The notes under the pieces were generated by a model. It had not been told where the DNA came from. It did not search any database and saw only the letters and a program-made list of their open reading frames with translations. From assembly GCF_024519725.1 (NCBI RefSeq), contig NZ_JALJRK010000008.1, positions 69,040 through 133,039 of the forward strand: DNA of 64,000 bases, written 5' to 3'. Positions 46,311 to 53,454 of the stretch are shown here, piece by piece. Origin of the DNA: Microvirga sp. Mcv34 (GTDB lineage: Bacteria > Pseudomonadota > Alphaproteobacteria > Rhizobiales > Beijerinckiaceae). The position numbers and the translations under genes are program-made. The first letter of the stretch is position 1. The number at the start of each line of letters is the position of its first letter.

Positions 46311-47351
46311 ATGCAAAATTCGCGCTTCGGCTTCTGCTGCAAATACATTCCCGAGGACGGCGACGCTCAGACCGCGCGTGCGATGAACACAAGCACGGTC
46401 ACGATGACCTATCTCGGCCGGCTCGATCCGGCGAGCGCCTACGACAAGATAAGCGCGGTCGTGTCCCACAATCTCGAAGCGTTCCGGCTGCAGATCGCCC
46501 ATGTGGCGACGCGGCCGAAGATCGAGCGTCTGCATCGCCTGTCGAGCGATCTTCTCCCCGGCTACACCCATGCCAGCTGCCGGGAGATCTACCGCGATCC
46601 GGACCTGCGCCGCCTGATCGAAACCCGGCTCGCGGCCATGGGGGAATTCGCGCGCGAGAAGGATGTGCGGCTCAGCATGCATCCGGGGCAGTTCTGCGTG
46701 ATCGCCTCCGCCAACCCGTCTGCGGCCGCCAATGGATTGGCGGAGTTCGAATACCATGCCGAGGTCATGGCGCTCATGGGCTACGGGGAAGGGTGGCATC
46801 CCCACGGTGCGCATATCAACATTCACGGCGGCGCGAAGGCACTCGGCGCAGAGGGAATCCGGGGCGGTCTCGCGCATCTGTCGCGCACGGCCCGCAACCT
46901 GATCACCCTCGAGAACGATGAGGTCAGCTTTGGTCTCGACGACCTCCTGCCCCTCGCGGACGATGTGCCGCTCGTCCTCGATCTCCATCATCACTGGATT
47001 ATGAGCCGGGGCGAGTACATCGAGCCGGACGATACCCGAATCGCGCAGATCATCGCTTCCTGGCGCGGCGTACGTCCGGTGAGCCACGTGAGCGTCTCCC
47101 GCGAGGACCTGCTGCCCGATCCGGACATGGATACGCTTCCCGACTTCGAAGCCCTGGTCGCGGCCGGGATCAAGCCGAAGGACCTGCGGGCCCATTCGGA
47201 CCTCATGTGGAACAGGGCCATCAACGATCTCGTGATGCGCCACCTATCGTGGTCAGATTTCGAAATCGAGGCCAAGCTCAAGAACATCGCCTCGGAGGGC
47301 CTGGCCCATCACCTCACGTTGCGGCAGGGCGTAGATCATGACTTTGAATGA
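46311..47351 (+). CDS. uvsE: UV damage endonuclease UvdE/UvsE
   Basis: Nicks DNA 5' to UV photoproducts and some other lesions, an alternative to UvrABC. 346 aa TIM-barrel with metal ligands in RLSMHPGQFCVIAS, AHINIHGGAK, LENDEVSFGLDDLLPL, VLDLHHHW and AHSDLMWNRA. SVVSHNLEA-like KISAVVSHNLEAFRLQIAH fits the family N-terminus. An in-frame ATG at 46293 would add six residues; neither start has a clear ribosome site, which fits coupling to the receiver gene upstream. Confidence 0.92.
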   Translation: MQNSRFGFCCKYIPEDGDAQTARAMNTSTVTMTYLGRLDPASAYDKISAVVSHNLEAFRLQIAHVATRPKIERLHRLSSDLLPGYTHASCREIYRDPDLRRLIETRLAAMGEFAREKDVRLSMHPGQFCVIASANPSAAANGLAEFEYHAEVMALMGYGEGWHPHGAHINIHGGAKALGAEGIRGGLAHLSRTARNLITLENDEVSFGLDDLLPLADDVPLVLDLHHHWIMSRGEYIEPDDTRIAQIIASWRGVRPVSHVSVSREDLLPDPDMDTLPDFEALVAAGIKPKDLRAHSDLMWNRAINDLVMRHLSWSDFEIEAKLKNIASEGLAHHLTLRQGVDHDFE

Positions 47352-47376
47352 TATTTCATTTTTTATGAGGAGCTCT

Positions 47377-47401
47377 GGAACCAAACCGATTTGGTGGCGT
47401 T
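47377..47401 (+). promoter_or_regulatory. EcfG-type promoter of a receiver-domain gene
   Basis: GGAAC-N16-CGTT, exact consensus, 31 bases before the ATG at 47433. Confidence 0.7.
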
Positions 47402-47432
47402 GTTGAGCATTGTGCAGTGAATCAAGAAGTCG

Positions 47433-47885
47433 ATGACCGCCGATCCCTCCACGGTTCTCCTCGTCGAAGACGAACCTCTCATCCGACTGTTCATCTCAGA
47501 TCTGCTTGAAGATGCCGGCTTCAGGGTGGTGGAGGCTGCCAACGCCACGGAGGCGATGGTGCTTCTGGAGGCCGGGCTGCCGGTCAACGTTCTCCTGACG
47601 GATGTGGACATGCCTTTGGGGTGCAGCGGCTTTGAGCTGGCGCACAGGGTCCACCGGGCTTGGCCCGAGACCGAGATCCTCATCATGTCGGGCCGGCAAT
47701 GGCCCTCGGAAGGGGACCTGCCGCCCGGTGCGGCCTTCCTTGCCAAGCCATGCCCCAACGAGGCGATCGTGTCCCATGTGGCCTCCGCTGCAGAGCGGAC
47801 CCGCCGCTTCGGCCATGTTGCCAAAAGTCCACGACCTGCGGTCGATCATGCAGGGAAGATCCTTCCCTTTCCGAAAACCGCCTAA
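47433..47885 (+). CDS. single-domain response regulator (REC only)
   Basis: 150 aa. Receiver domain with LLVEDEPLIRLFI, phospho-acceptor aspartate in VLLTDVDMP, switch serine in ILIMSGRQW and lysine in AFLAKPCPNEAIV. A 30-residue basic tail follows the domain. The exact EcfG promoter suggests that it is induced by, or feeds back on, the general stress response. Its kinase partner is unknown; the orphan kinase at 37404 is one candidate by proximity only. Confidence 0.88.
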   Translation: MTADPSTVLLVEDEPLIRLFISDLLEDAGFRVVEAANATEAMVLLEAGLPVNVLLTDVDMPLGCSGFELAHRVHRAWPETEILIMSGRQWPSEGDLPPGAAFLAKPCPNEAIVSHVASAAERTRRFGHVAKSPRPAVDHAGKILPFPKTA

Positions 47886-48069
47886 ATTCCTGAACTGCGG
47901 CTTGCTGCTTGCGCTGACCGGACATAAGCTCTGCCGGAATTGACCTTCTGTCAGGGGGCCGGGCTCCGGCAATGGAGCCGAGAGGTCCGACCGAAGGCTG
48001 GTCAATGAGCTTTTCGGGCCTGGTTCAGGGCTGTCGACGAGCTTTCCCATCCCATTCCCGGAGGAATAA

Positions 48070-48378
48070 ATGCCGACCAAGACTACAGACGGAAAAGCCG
48101 GTGCGAAGAAGGCTGCCCCGAAGGCCGAAGGCTCGAAGCCCAACGCTCTTCAGAAGCCCCTGCAGCCGTCCAAGGAACTGGCTGCCATCGTAGGCTCTGA
48201 TCCGCTGCCGCGCGGTGAGGTCGTGAGCAAAATCTGGGATTACATCAAGAAGAACAACCTTCAGAATCCCGAGAACAAGCGTGAGATCCTGGCTGACGAC
48301 AAGCTGCAGCCGATCTTCGGCAAGCCGAAGGTGACGATGTTCGAGATGAACAAGCACCTCGCCCAGCACCTGAAATAA
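48070..48378 (+). CDS. SWIB/MDM2 domain protein
   Basis: 102 aa. A lysine/alanine-rich N-terminus (KAGAKKAAPKAEGSKPNALQ) precedes a SWIB domain: LQPSKELAAIVGSDPLPRGE, VVSKIWDYIKKNNLQ, DDKLQPIFGKPKVTMFEMNK. The domain is best known from eukaryotic chromatin remodelling and from chlamydial proteins; stand-alone bacterial versions may bind DNA or topoisomerase. GGAGG before the ATG is a strong ribosome site. Confidence 0.9.
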   Translation: MPTKTTDGKAGAKKAAPKAEGSKPNALQKPLQPSKELAAIVGSDPLPRGEVVSKIWDYIKKNNLQNPENKREILADDKLQPIFGKPKVTMFEMNKHLAQHLK

Positions 48379-48396
48379 GCTTACGGATTGTAAGCT
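48378..48396. terminator. short hairpin between SWIB and a convergent gene
   Basis: AGCTTAC and GTAAGCT around GGATT, starting at the SWIB stop; no T run, so only a possible terminator. Confidence 0.4.
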
Positions 48397-48399
48397 CGC

Positions 48400-49017
48400 C
48401 TATGAATCCTGCCGCCACTGCGTGAGCGGCAGGATATCCGGCCGCTGGCCGGGAGCCTTCTTCCAGGGATCCACGGCCCAAGCCGTACCCGTCCGCCGCT
48501 CAGTGATCACGGCGGTGAAATGCGGGTAGCGCCCGTCGAGGAAGAAGCCGCGCGATTCCGGGTATTGCACCGCATGATGGGCCAGCAGCCCCTGTTCCTG
48601 CAGCACCAGGAGCACGCTCGTGGTGTTCGCGGTCTCGTCCAGACAATCCATCTGTCCGTAGACCCCCGACATCTGAGGCGGCGAACCTGGGGCGTCGGGC
48701 TTTCCCCCGAGTGACGTGGCCAGATAGGCCGTATAGGACCGGATCACCTCGGCGAGAGCCCGGCGTTCCGCGTCGGGCGAGCCCTGGCCGGCCCTGAGAA
48801 TCTCCCGGGCCCTGCTCAGCCATGCCCCATCGACCGAAATCGCCATCCGCCTCACGCAACCATAGCCGTGGCAGGCGATGATCCGGCTTCCCGACGGCCC
48901 CACATAGCCCTGCTGCTTGAACCAGCTCTGGGCGGGCAGGGATGCGGCGGCGGCTGGCGCCGCCATGAACACCAGGAAGGGCAGGGCCTTCAAAATGAGA
49001 AGTGGCGTCGCTCTCAT
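48400..49017 (-). CDS. secreted conserved protein with papain/transglutaminase-like triad
   Basis: 205 aa. Signal peptide [21 protein letters not shown] recognise no named family, but three blocks recall the catalytic triad of transglutaminase-like or papain-like cysteine enzymes in the right order: a cysteine in QMDCLDETANTTSVL (about residue 125), a histidine in GRYPHFTAVI and an aspartate in TAWAVDPWKK. An extra cysteine pair (ACHGYGC near 49-55) could form a disulphide. Periplasmic location is predicted. It is convergent with the SWIB gene and monocistronic. Confidence 0.72.
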   Translation of the reverse strand: MRATPLLILKALPFLVFMAAPAAAASLPAQSWFKQQGYVGPSGSRIIACHGYGCVRRMAISVDGAWLSRAREILRAGQGSPDAERRALAEVIRSYTAYLATSLGGKPDAPGSPPQMSGVYGQMDCLDETANTTSVLLVLQEQGLLAHHAVQYPESRGFFLDGRYPHFTAVITERRTGTAWAVDPWKKAPGQRPDILPLTQWRQDS

Positions 49018-49125
49018 GATGAGTTTACCTATCGGCGAGGTTGCAGCGATCCTTGGCCATATAGATCGGGCCGTTCATCTGCCCATAGGTTAAGCTTGCG
49101 CGCCCGTTACGACTTTGGAGTTCTC

Positions 49126-49989
49126 ATGTCCCGCATCGTCTTCCTGAACGGATCCTTCCTGCCGATCGAAGAGGCCAAGGTGCCCTTCATGGACCGTGGC
49201 TTCATGTTCGGGGACGGCGTCTATGAGGGCATCGGCATGCTCGACGGGCGCCTGATCGACAACGAGGCCCATCTGGAACGCCTGGAGCGTTCGCTCGCCG
49301 AGATCCGCATTCCCAATCCTTATAGCCGGGCCGAGTGGACCCGCCTTCAGGAAGAACTCGCGCACCGCAACGGCATGACCGAGGGCTTCATCTATTTCCA
49401 GGTCACCCGTGGAGTGGCCGAGCGGGACTTCTTCTTCCCCGAGGATCCCAAGCCGACGGTCGCGATGTTCACCCAAGCCAAGGCTATCGCCGATGCTCCG
49501 GCGGCCAGAACCGGCATCGCCGTCGTGACCGTGCCGGACCTGCGCTGGCAGCGGCGGGACATCAAGTCGATCAACCTGCTCGCCCAGGTGCTCGCCAAGC
49601 AGGCGGCCAAGGAGGCGGGCGCCCAGGAGGCTTGGCTGGTCGAGGACGGTTTTGTAACGGAGGGCGGCTCGTCGAGCGCCTTCATCGTGACAAGGCAGGG
49701 CAGCATCGTGGTGCGTCCGCTCTCCAACGCCATCCTGCCCGGCATCACCCGCAAGTCCCTGCTCAGGCTTTCGCAGGAAGACGGAATCGTCCTGGAGGAG
49801 CGCCGTTTCACGGTCGAGGAGGCCTACGATGCGGCGGAGGCCTTCCTGACCAGCGCCTCGAACTTCGTTCTTCCCATCGTGTCCATCGACGGACGCCCAG
49901 TCGGCGACGGCAAGCCCGGCCCGGTCACGAAGCGGCTGCGCGCGCTTTACCTTCAGATGGCAGCCGCGCCGGCCCTGGCAGCCGAATAG
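49126..49989 (+). CDS. D-amino acid aminotransferase (class IV PLP enzyme)
   Basis: 287 aa, fold type IV aminotransferase. MDRGFMFGDGVYEG at the N-terminus, the catalytic lysine in WQRRDIKSINLL (about residue 145), EAWLVEDGFVTEGGSSSAFI and NAILPGITR are family blocks. The pattern fits D-alanine transaminase more than branched-chain enzymes, so a role in D-Ala/D-Glu supply is likely. TTTGGAG before the ATG at 49126 fixes the start. Confidence 0.88.
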   Translation: MSRIVFLNGSFLPIEEAKVPFMDRGFMFGDGVYEGIGMLDGRLIDNEAHLERLERSLAEIRIPNPYSRAEWTRLQEELAHRNGMTEGFIYFQVTRGVAERDFFFPEDPKPTVAMFTQAKAIADAPAARTGIAVVTVPDLRWQRRDIKSINLLAQVLAKQAAKEAGAQEAWLVEDGFVTEGGSSSAFIVTRQGSIVVRPLSNAILPGITRKSLLRLSQEDGIVLEERRFTVEEAYDAAEAFLTSASNFVLPIVSIDGRPVGDGKPGPVTKRLRALYLQMAAAPALAAE

Positions 49990-49996
49990 CGTTGCC

Positions 49997-50021
49997 GGAA
50001 CCCGCTCTCGGGTCGCCCGTT
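49997..50021 (+). promoter_or_regulatory. EcfG-type promoter of a small secreted protein gene
   Basis: GGAAC-N16-CGTT, exact consensus, with the -10 element 21 bases before the ATG at 50043. Confidence 0.7.
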
Positions 50022-50042
50022 GCCTTTTCAAAGGAGCGACCC

Positions 50043-50399
50043 ATGAAGCGTGTGCTGGTCCTATCCACGATCCTGGCCGCCGGCCTCGGCACGGCGGCCC
50101 TGGCTCAAAATCCCGAGGTTCTGAAGCAGCAGGCCCCGAACATGCCTGCGCCGAGCCAGATGCCGGCCGAGAAGGTCGAGCCCGACAGCAACCTCTCCGG
50201 CCCGAACAACGGCCCGGCCGAGACCGGTTCGACCAAGACCCTGAGCGACAAGCTGGAGCAGAGCGACGGGGTGATCCGCCCGCCGGCGAACATCTCTCCC
50301 GACAACACCGTGCGTCCGCCGGTGCCGAATCCCGGCACGATGCCGGTGATCCCTCCGCCGGGTAGCCCCGGCGGCAATCCTCTGGTTGAACCCAAATAA
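50043..50399 (+). CDS. small secreted proline-rich protein
   Basis: 118 aa. Signal peptide KRVLVLSTILAAGLGTAALA with cleavage after ALA. The mature part is disordered and rich in Pro, Asn and Gly (PNMPAPSQMPAEKVEPDSNL, PPVPNPGTMPVIPPPGSPGG), with KTLSDKLEQSDGVIRPP in the middle, a motif I recall from secreted rhizobial proteins of unknown function. AAAGGAG precedes the ATG. An exact EcfG promoter makes stress induction likely. Confidence 0.75.
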   Translation: MKRVLVLSTILAAGLGTAALAQNPEVLKQQAPNMPAPSQMPAEKVEPDSNLSGPNNGPAETGSTKTLSDKLEQSDGVIRPPANISPDNTVRPPVPNPGTMPVIPPPGSPGGNPLVEPK

Positions 50400-50422
50400 T
50401 CCATGAACCTGACGGGGAGGAT

Positions 50423-51442
50423 CTACTTCCCCGCCGAACGGCGGCGCTTGCCCTCGCGAGAGCGATGGTTCTCTCGCGCCTTCTCGTTGCTTGAGTTGCT
50501 GTTGTCGCTCTTCATGATCTGGGCGGCGACTTCCGTGATCTGGCGACGCAATTCGTCGGTCTGAGGCCCGGAGCTTTCCAGTCCCGCGAGACGGGTCTGG
50601 GCCTCGTCCCGCTCGCTCTCTATCTCACGGATACGCTGCTCCAGGATCAGGCCGCGCTCCTGCTCGGCGGCCAGACTCTTGGCCAACTCGGCAAGGCGCA
50701 GGCGCTCGTCGGAGAGCTCGCTGTGGCGCTCGCCCAGCGCCCGCTCGAAGTCGTTGCCCCGCGCCGTCTGGGTCATCAGGCGGGTTTCCAGGTCCGAGAT
50801 GGTGATGCGCTTGGTGTCGAGCTCGCTCAAGGAGGTCGTGAGGCGTCGTTGGGCGTCGGTGAAGTCCGTCTCCAGCTGTGCGAGCTTATCTTCCCGGTGG
50901 AGGAGCTCGTTCTTGAGCTTCGCGCCCTCGCTCCGGGCGATGTCGAGTTCCATGCGGGTGTTGGACAATTCGTCCAGGGTCGACCGATGGGCGTTCTCGA
51001 GAGCTGTGAGCGTCTCTCGGGTGCCCGAGAGATGGGCCTGCGTCTGCGCCTGGTCGGCTTCGGTAGAGGCGAGCCGCGTCAGGGTTTCCGCGAGACGTGT
51101 CTCCAGTTCGGAGACCGTGCGGTCGCGTTCCGCCAGGGTGGCCTCCAGGGCCTCGATCCGGATGGCCCGCCTGCCGAGCTCTTCCATGCTCTCGTGCTTG
51201 ACCGCCAAGGCCTCCTCGGCCTTGCGCTCAATCCGCCGCTGGAGAACCGCGAATTCGGCACGCAGATGGTCCTTCTCGGCTGTCAGTTCCGAGATCGACA
51301 TGGGAAACAGCGCCTCCGCCCTGCGGCGGGCCAGACGCTCCGCGCGGGCATTCACGGCTGGGATGATGAGAAGTGCGATGAGGGATGCTGCGACGAACCC
51401 CAGCGCAAAGATCATGATGCTTTCGATCACGCGGACGCCCAC
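50423..51442 (-). CDS. membrane-anchored long coiled-coil protein
   Basis: 339 aa. One N-terminal helix (MIFALGFVAASLIALLIIPA), then an almost uninterrupted coiled coil from about residue 48 to 305 (AEKDHLRAEFAVLQRRIERK, SELETRLAETLTRLASTEAD), and a basic tail SREGKRRRSAGK. No enzymatic domain. It could be a cytoplasmic scaffold fixed to the membrane. The start is uncertain: GTG at 51442, GTG at 51430 or ATG at 51415 are all in frame, and GGAG lies between the first two. Confidence 0.75.
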   Translation of the reverse strand: MGVRVIESIMIFALGFVAASLIALLIIPAVNARAERLARRRAEALFPMSISELTAEKDHLRAEFAVLQRRIERKAEEALAVKHESMEELGRRAIRIEALEATLAERDRTVSELETRLAETLTRLASTEADQAQTQAHLSGTRETLTALENAHRSTLDELSNTRMELDIARSEGAKLKNELLHREDKLAQLETDFTDAQRRLTTSLSELDTKRITISDLETRLMTQTARGNDFERALGERHSELSDERLRLAELAKSLAAEQERGLILEQRIREIESERDEAQTRLAGLESSGPQTDELRRQITEVAAQIMKSDNSNSSNEKARENHRSREGKRRRSAGK

Positions 51443-51582
51443 TCCAAAATGCTTGACCGTTAACGCTCAAGCACCCTGTCTTGTGCCTGCGCAGCTCTCT
51501 GGAACTGTCATGCTCCAGACCGCCCGTTGTAGCGCATTCGGGGACGGTTTCCACTGGCGGTGCGGCGTTTCACCTGATCGGG

Positions 51583-51605
51583 ATGGCCGGCACAAGGCCG
51601 GCCAT
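51583..51605. repeat. short palindrome ATGGCCGG...CCGGCCAT
   Basis: Perfect 8-bp arms around CACAAGG, in the 213-base gap upstream of the coiled-coil gene and after the eipA stop. It is similar to the arms of the repeat at 19687. Confidence 0.6.
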
Positions 51606-51655
51606 GATATCGGAGCGGCTGTCGAAGGCCGTAAGACCGGTGTTCCTCGAACAGG

Positions 51656-52258
51656 CTAGAACGGATTCCAGGTCGGTTCCGGGGTGAACTTCAGGTAGCC
51701 GACATTGACGCCCAGGCGGGCGCCGACGCCGGCCCGAATCGGGACCACGATCATCTCGTCCGCCGCGACGGCCGTAACGCCGAAGCCACCGATGAAATAG
51801 GCCGAGCCGTCGAGGCCCACGAAGCGCTTATAGAGCGCATCCGTGAATGGCATATTGTAGACCAGCATCATGGTGCGGGCGCCATCGCCGCCCACGTCGA
51901 AACCGAGAGAGGGGCCCTGCCAGAACACCTTGCGGTCGCCAGCATTGCGAGTGAAAAGCTTGCCCTCGCCATAGCGCAACCCACCGAAGAACGCTCCAGA
52001 GGCCTCCTGGCCGAGGATGTAGCCGTTGGGTTCGCCCCAGCGTCGGATCGCTTCCTGCAGGGCGAGCGCAAGGCCGCGCGAGGCGGAGCCGAAGAACTGA
52101 TGGCCCGACTCGACCAACTCGTTGGAATTGAACGAGTTGGGACCTCCGGGATTGCTCGCATAGGCGCGTTGGAGGGTTTGGGCGGACGCCTGCAGGGGCA
52201 GGGCGCCGATGAGGGCGGCGAAAGCCGCTGCCGCAACAATCGTGGATCGGGAGCGCAT
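51656..52258 (-). CDS. eipA: DUF1134 periplasmic envelope-integrity protein EipA
   Basis: 200 aa. Signal peptide STIVAAAAFAALIGALPLQA then SAQ. The mature domain has NSNELVESGHQFFGSASRGL, EPNGYILGQEASGAFFGGLR, YGEGKLFTRNAG and FDVGGDGARTMMLVYNMP, the DUF1134 pattern. Brucella EipA is a periplasmic beta-barrel-like protein needed for envelope integrity. The ATG at 52258 starts the signal peptide; the longer upstream frame is not coding. Monocistronic. Confidence 0.9.
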   Translation of the reverse strand: MRSRSTIVAAAAFAALIGALPLQASAQTLQRAYASNPGGPNSFNSNELVESGHQFFGSASRGLALALQEAIRRWGEPNGYILGQEASGAFFGGLRYGEGKLFTRNAGDRKVFWQGPSLGFDVGGDGARTMMLVYNMPFTDALYKRFVGLDGSAYFIGGFGVTAVAADEMIVVPIRAGVGARLGVNVGYLKFTPEPTWNPF

Positions 52259-52460
52259 GGGCCATCTCCTCGCATGAAGCGTTCGACAATCCGGCAACAG
52301 AGCCGGGCAATCTTCGTGGAGACCTAGTTTTAAGGCCATCAACCCTAACAAAACCTGTACGCCTGCCGTCAGGTGACGGTCCGAGGCCGGATCATAGGGC
52401 ATCGGCGCCCAGTTTTTCGACCCAATGCGCCAGACGTTCCTTAAGGAGGCGGTCCCGAAG

Positions 52461-52727
52461 TTAGGCGCTGCTCTCATCGTCGAGGCGTTCGACCTCTTCC
52501 AGGATGAAGGCGTCCGGGCCGTGCACACGCCATTCGGCCTGAAGCGAGCGGCAGGTATGGCTGCCCTGGCGAAGCGTAAACCAGATCCGGTTCTGAATCT
52601 TGGACAGGTTTGGCGACCGGCCCACCCAGCGCATGCCGGTCGGTCGGCATCGGACGACATAGATGCCCGCCGCCACCTTCACTTCCTTATAGGCTGCAAT
52701 CGCTGCCTTCCTTTCGTTCCCCTGCAT
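52461..52727 (-). CDS. small GIY-YIG domain protein
   Basis: 88 aa. The GIY-YIG fold starts with VKVAAGIYVVRCRPTGMRWVG (GIY...WVG in place of YIG), then SPNLSKIQNRIWFTLRQGSH and LQAEWRVHGPDAFILEEVER. In this small class the nuclease residues are only partly kept, so activity is uncertain. GGAGG six bases before the ATG at 52727 sets the start. Divergent from the DUF2239 gene with a shared 120-base control region. Confidence 0.78.
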   Translation of the reverse strand: MQGNERKAAIAAYKEVKVAAGIYVVRCRPTGMRWVGRSPNLSKIQNRIWFTLRQGSHTCRSLQAEWRVHGPDAFILEEVERLDDESSA

Positions 52728-52797
52728 CGGAGCCTCCATTAAGCCTGCCGGCGACCGGCATGTAGCGATGGATGAATATTGCATGGGTAATAAAAAT

Positions 52798-52829
52798 TTG
52801 ACAGGATAAATTTTACCCAGGTAAAATTT
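52798..52829 (+). promoter_or_regulatory. sigma-70 promoter with a perfect palindromic operator
   Basis: TTGACA (52798-52803), 18 bases, TAAAAT (52822-52827). Between and across them lies AAATTTTACC-CA-GGTAAAATTT (52808-52829), a perfect 10+10 dyad, the usual position for a repressor site. The whole patch is AT-rich against a GC-rich background. Confidence 0.75.
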
Positions 52830-52848
52830 TACTGAAATGGAGACGCAC

Positions 52849-53433
52849 ATGTCGGAATTCCTGTCCAAGCCCTGTACCCTCTTTGCCGGAACGCGGATGA
52901 TGGCCGCAGGGTCGCTCGTCGACGTCGCGCTAGCCGCAAAGGCTCTAGAGGGAGTGCAAGTGGACCCGGCGATCATCTTCGAGGACGCGACCGGCCGTGT
53001 CGTCGATGTGGACCTGCGCGGCAGCTCCGCCGAGATCGTGTCCCGCCTCGTTGCGAGGGACCAGGAGGCGGCCGCATCTTCGAAGGCTTCCGCTCCCGCG
53101 CAAGGGCGCGGCCGTCCCAGGCTGGGCGTCGTCTCGCGCGAGGTCACCCTGCTGCCGCGCCATTGGGAATGGCTGTCGGCACAGCCCGGAGGGGCATCCC
53201 AGGCCCTGCGGCGTCTCGTGGACGAGGCGCGCCAGGCCGATGGGGGCGAGGGTCGGCAAAGGGCCGCCCAGGAGGCGAGCTACCACTTCATGTCCGCGGT
53301 CGCGGGTGACTTTCCGGGCTACGAGGAGACTTTGCGCGCGCTTTTTGCCGGGGATGAAAAACAGTTCACCGATCTGACGGCTCCATGGCCCGCAGACGTG
53401 CGCGCCTACGCTCGCAGGCTCGCCTTCGGGTAA
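52849..53433 (+). CDS. DUF2239 family protein
   Basis: 194 aa. It starts SEFLSKPCTLFAGTRMMAAG, has DPAIIFEDATGRVVDVDLRG and an alanine-rich linker, then GRGRPRLGVVSREVTLLPRH followed by WEWLSAQPGGASQALRRLVD, which is the DUF2239 core. The second half suggests a helix-turn-helix-like or DNA-contact role (GRPRLG resembles an AT-hook-like start), but that is inference. GGAG seven bases before the ATG at 52849 is better than the ATG at 52837. It lies under a repressor-type promoter. Confidence 0.82.
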   Translation: MSEFLSKPCTLFAGTRMMAAGSLVDVALAAKALEGVQVDPAIIFEDATGRVVDVDLRGSSAEIVSRLVARDQEAAASSKASAPAQGRGRPRLGVVSREVTLLPRHWEWLSAQPGGASQALRRLVDEARQADGGEGRQRAAQEASYHFMSAVAGDFPGYEETLRALFAGDEKQFTDLTAPWPADVRAYARRLAFG

Positions 53434-53454
53434 TGGCTTTGCAAGGTGCGTAGC

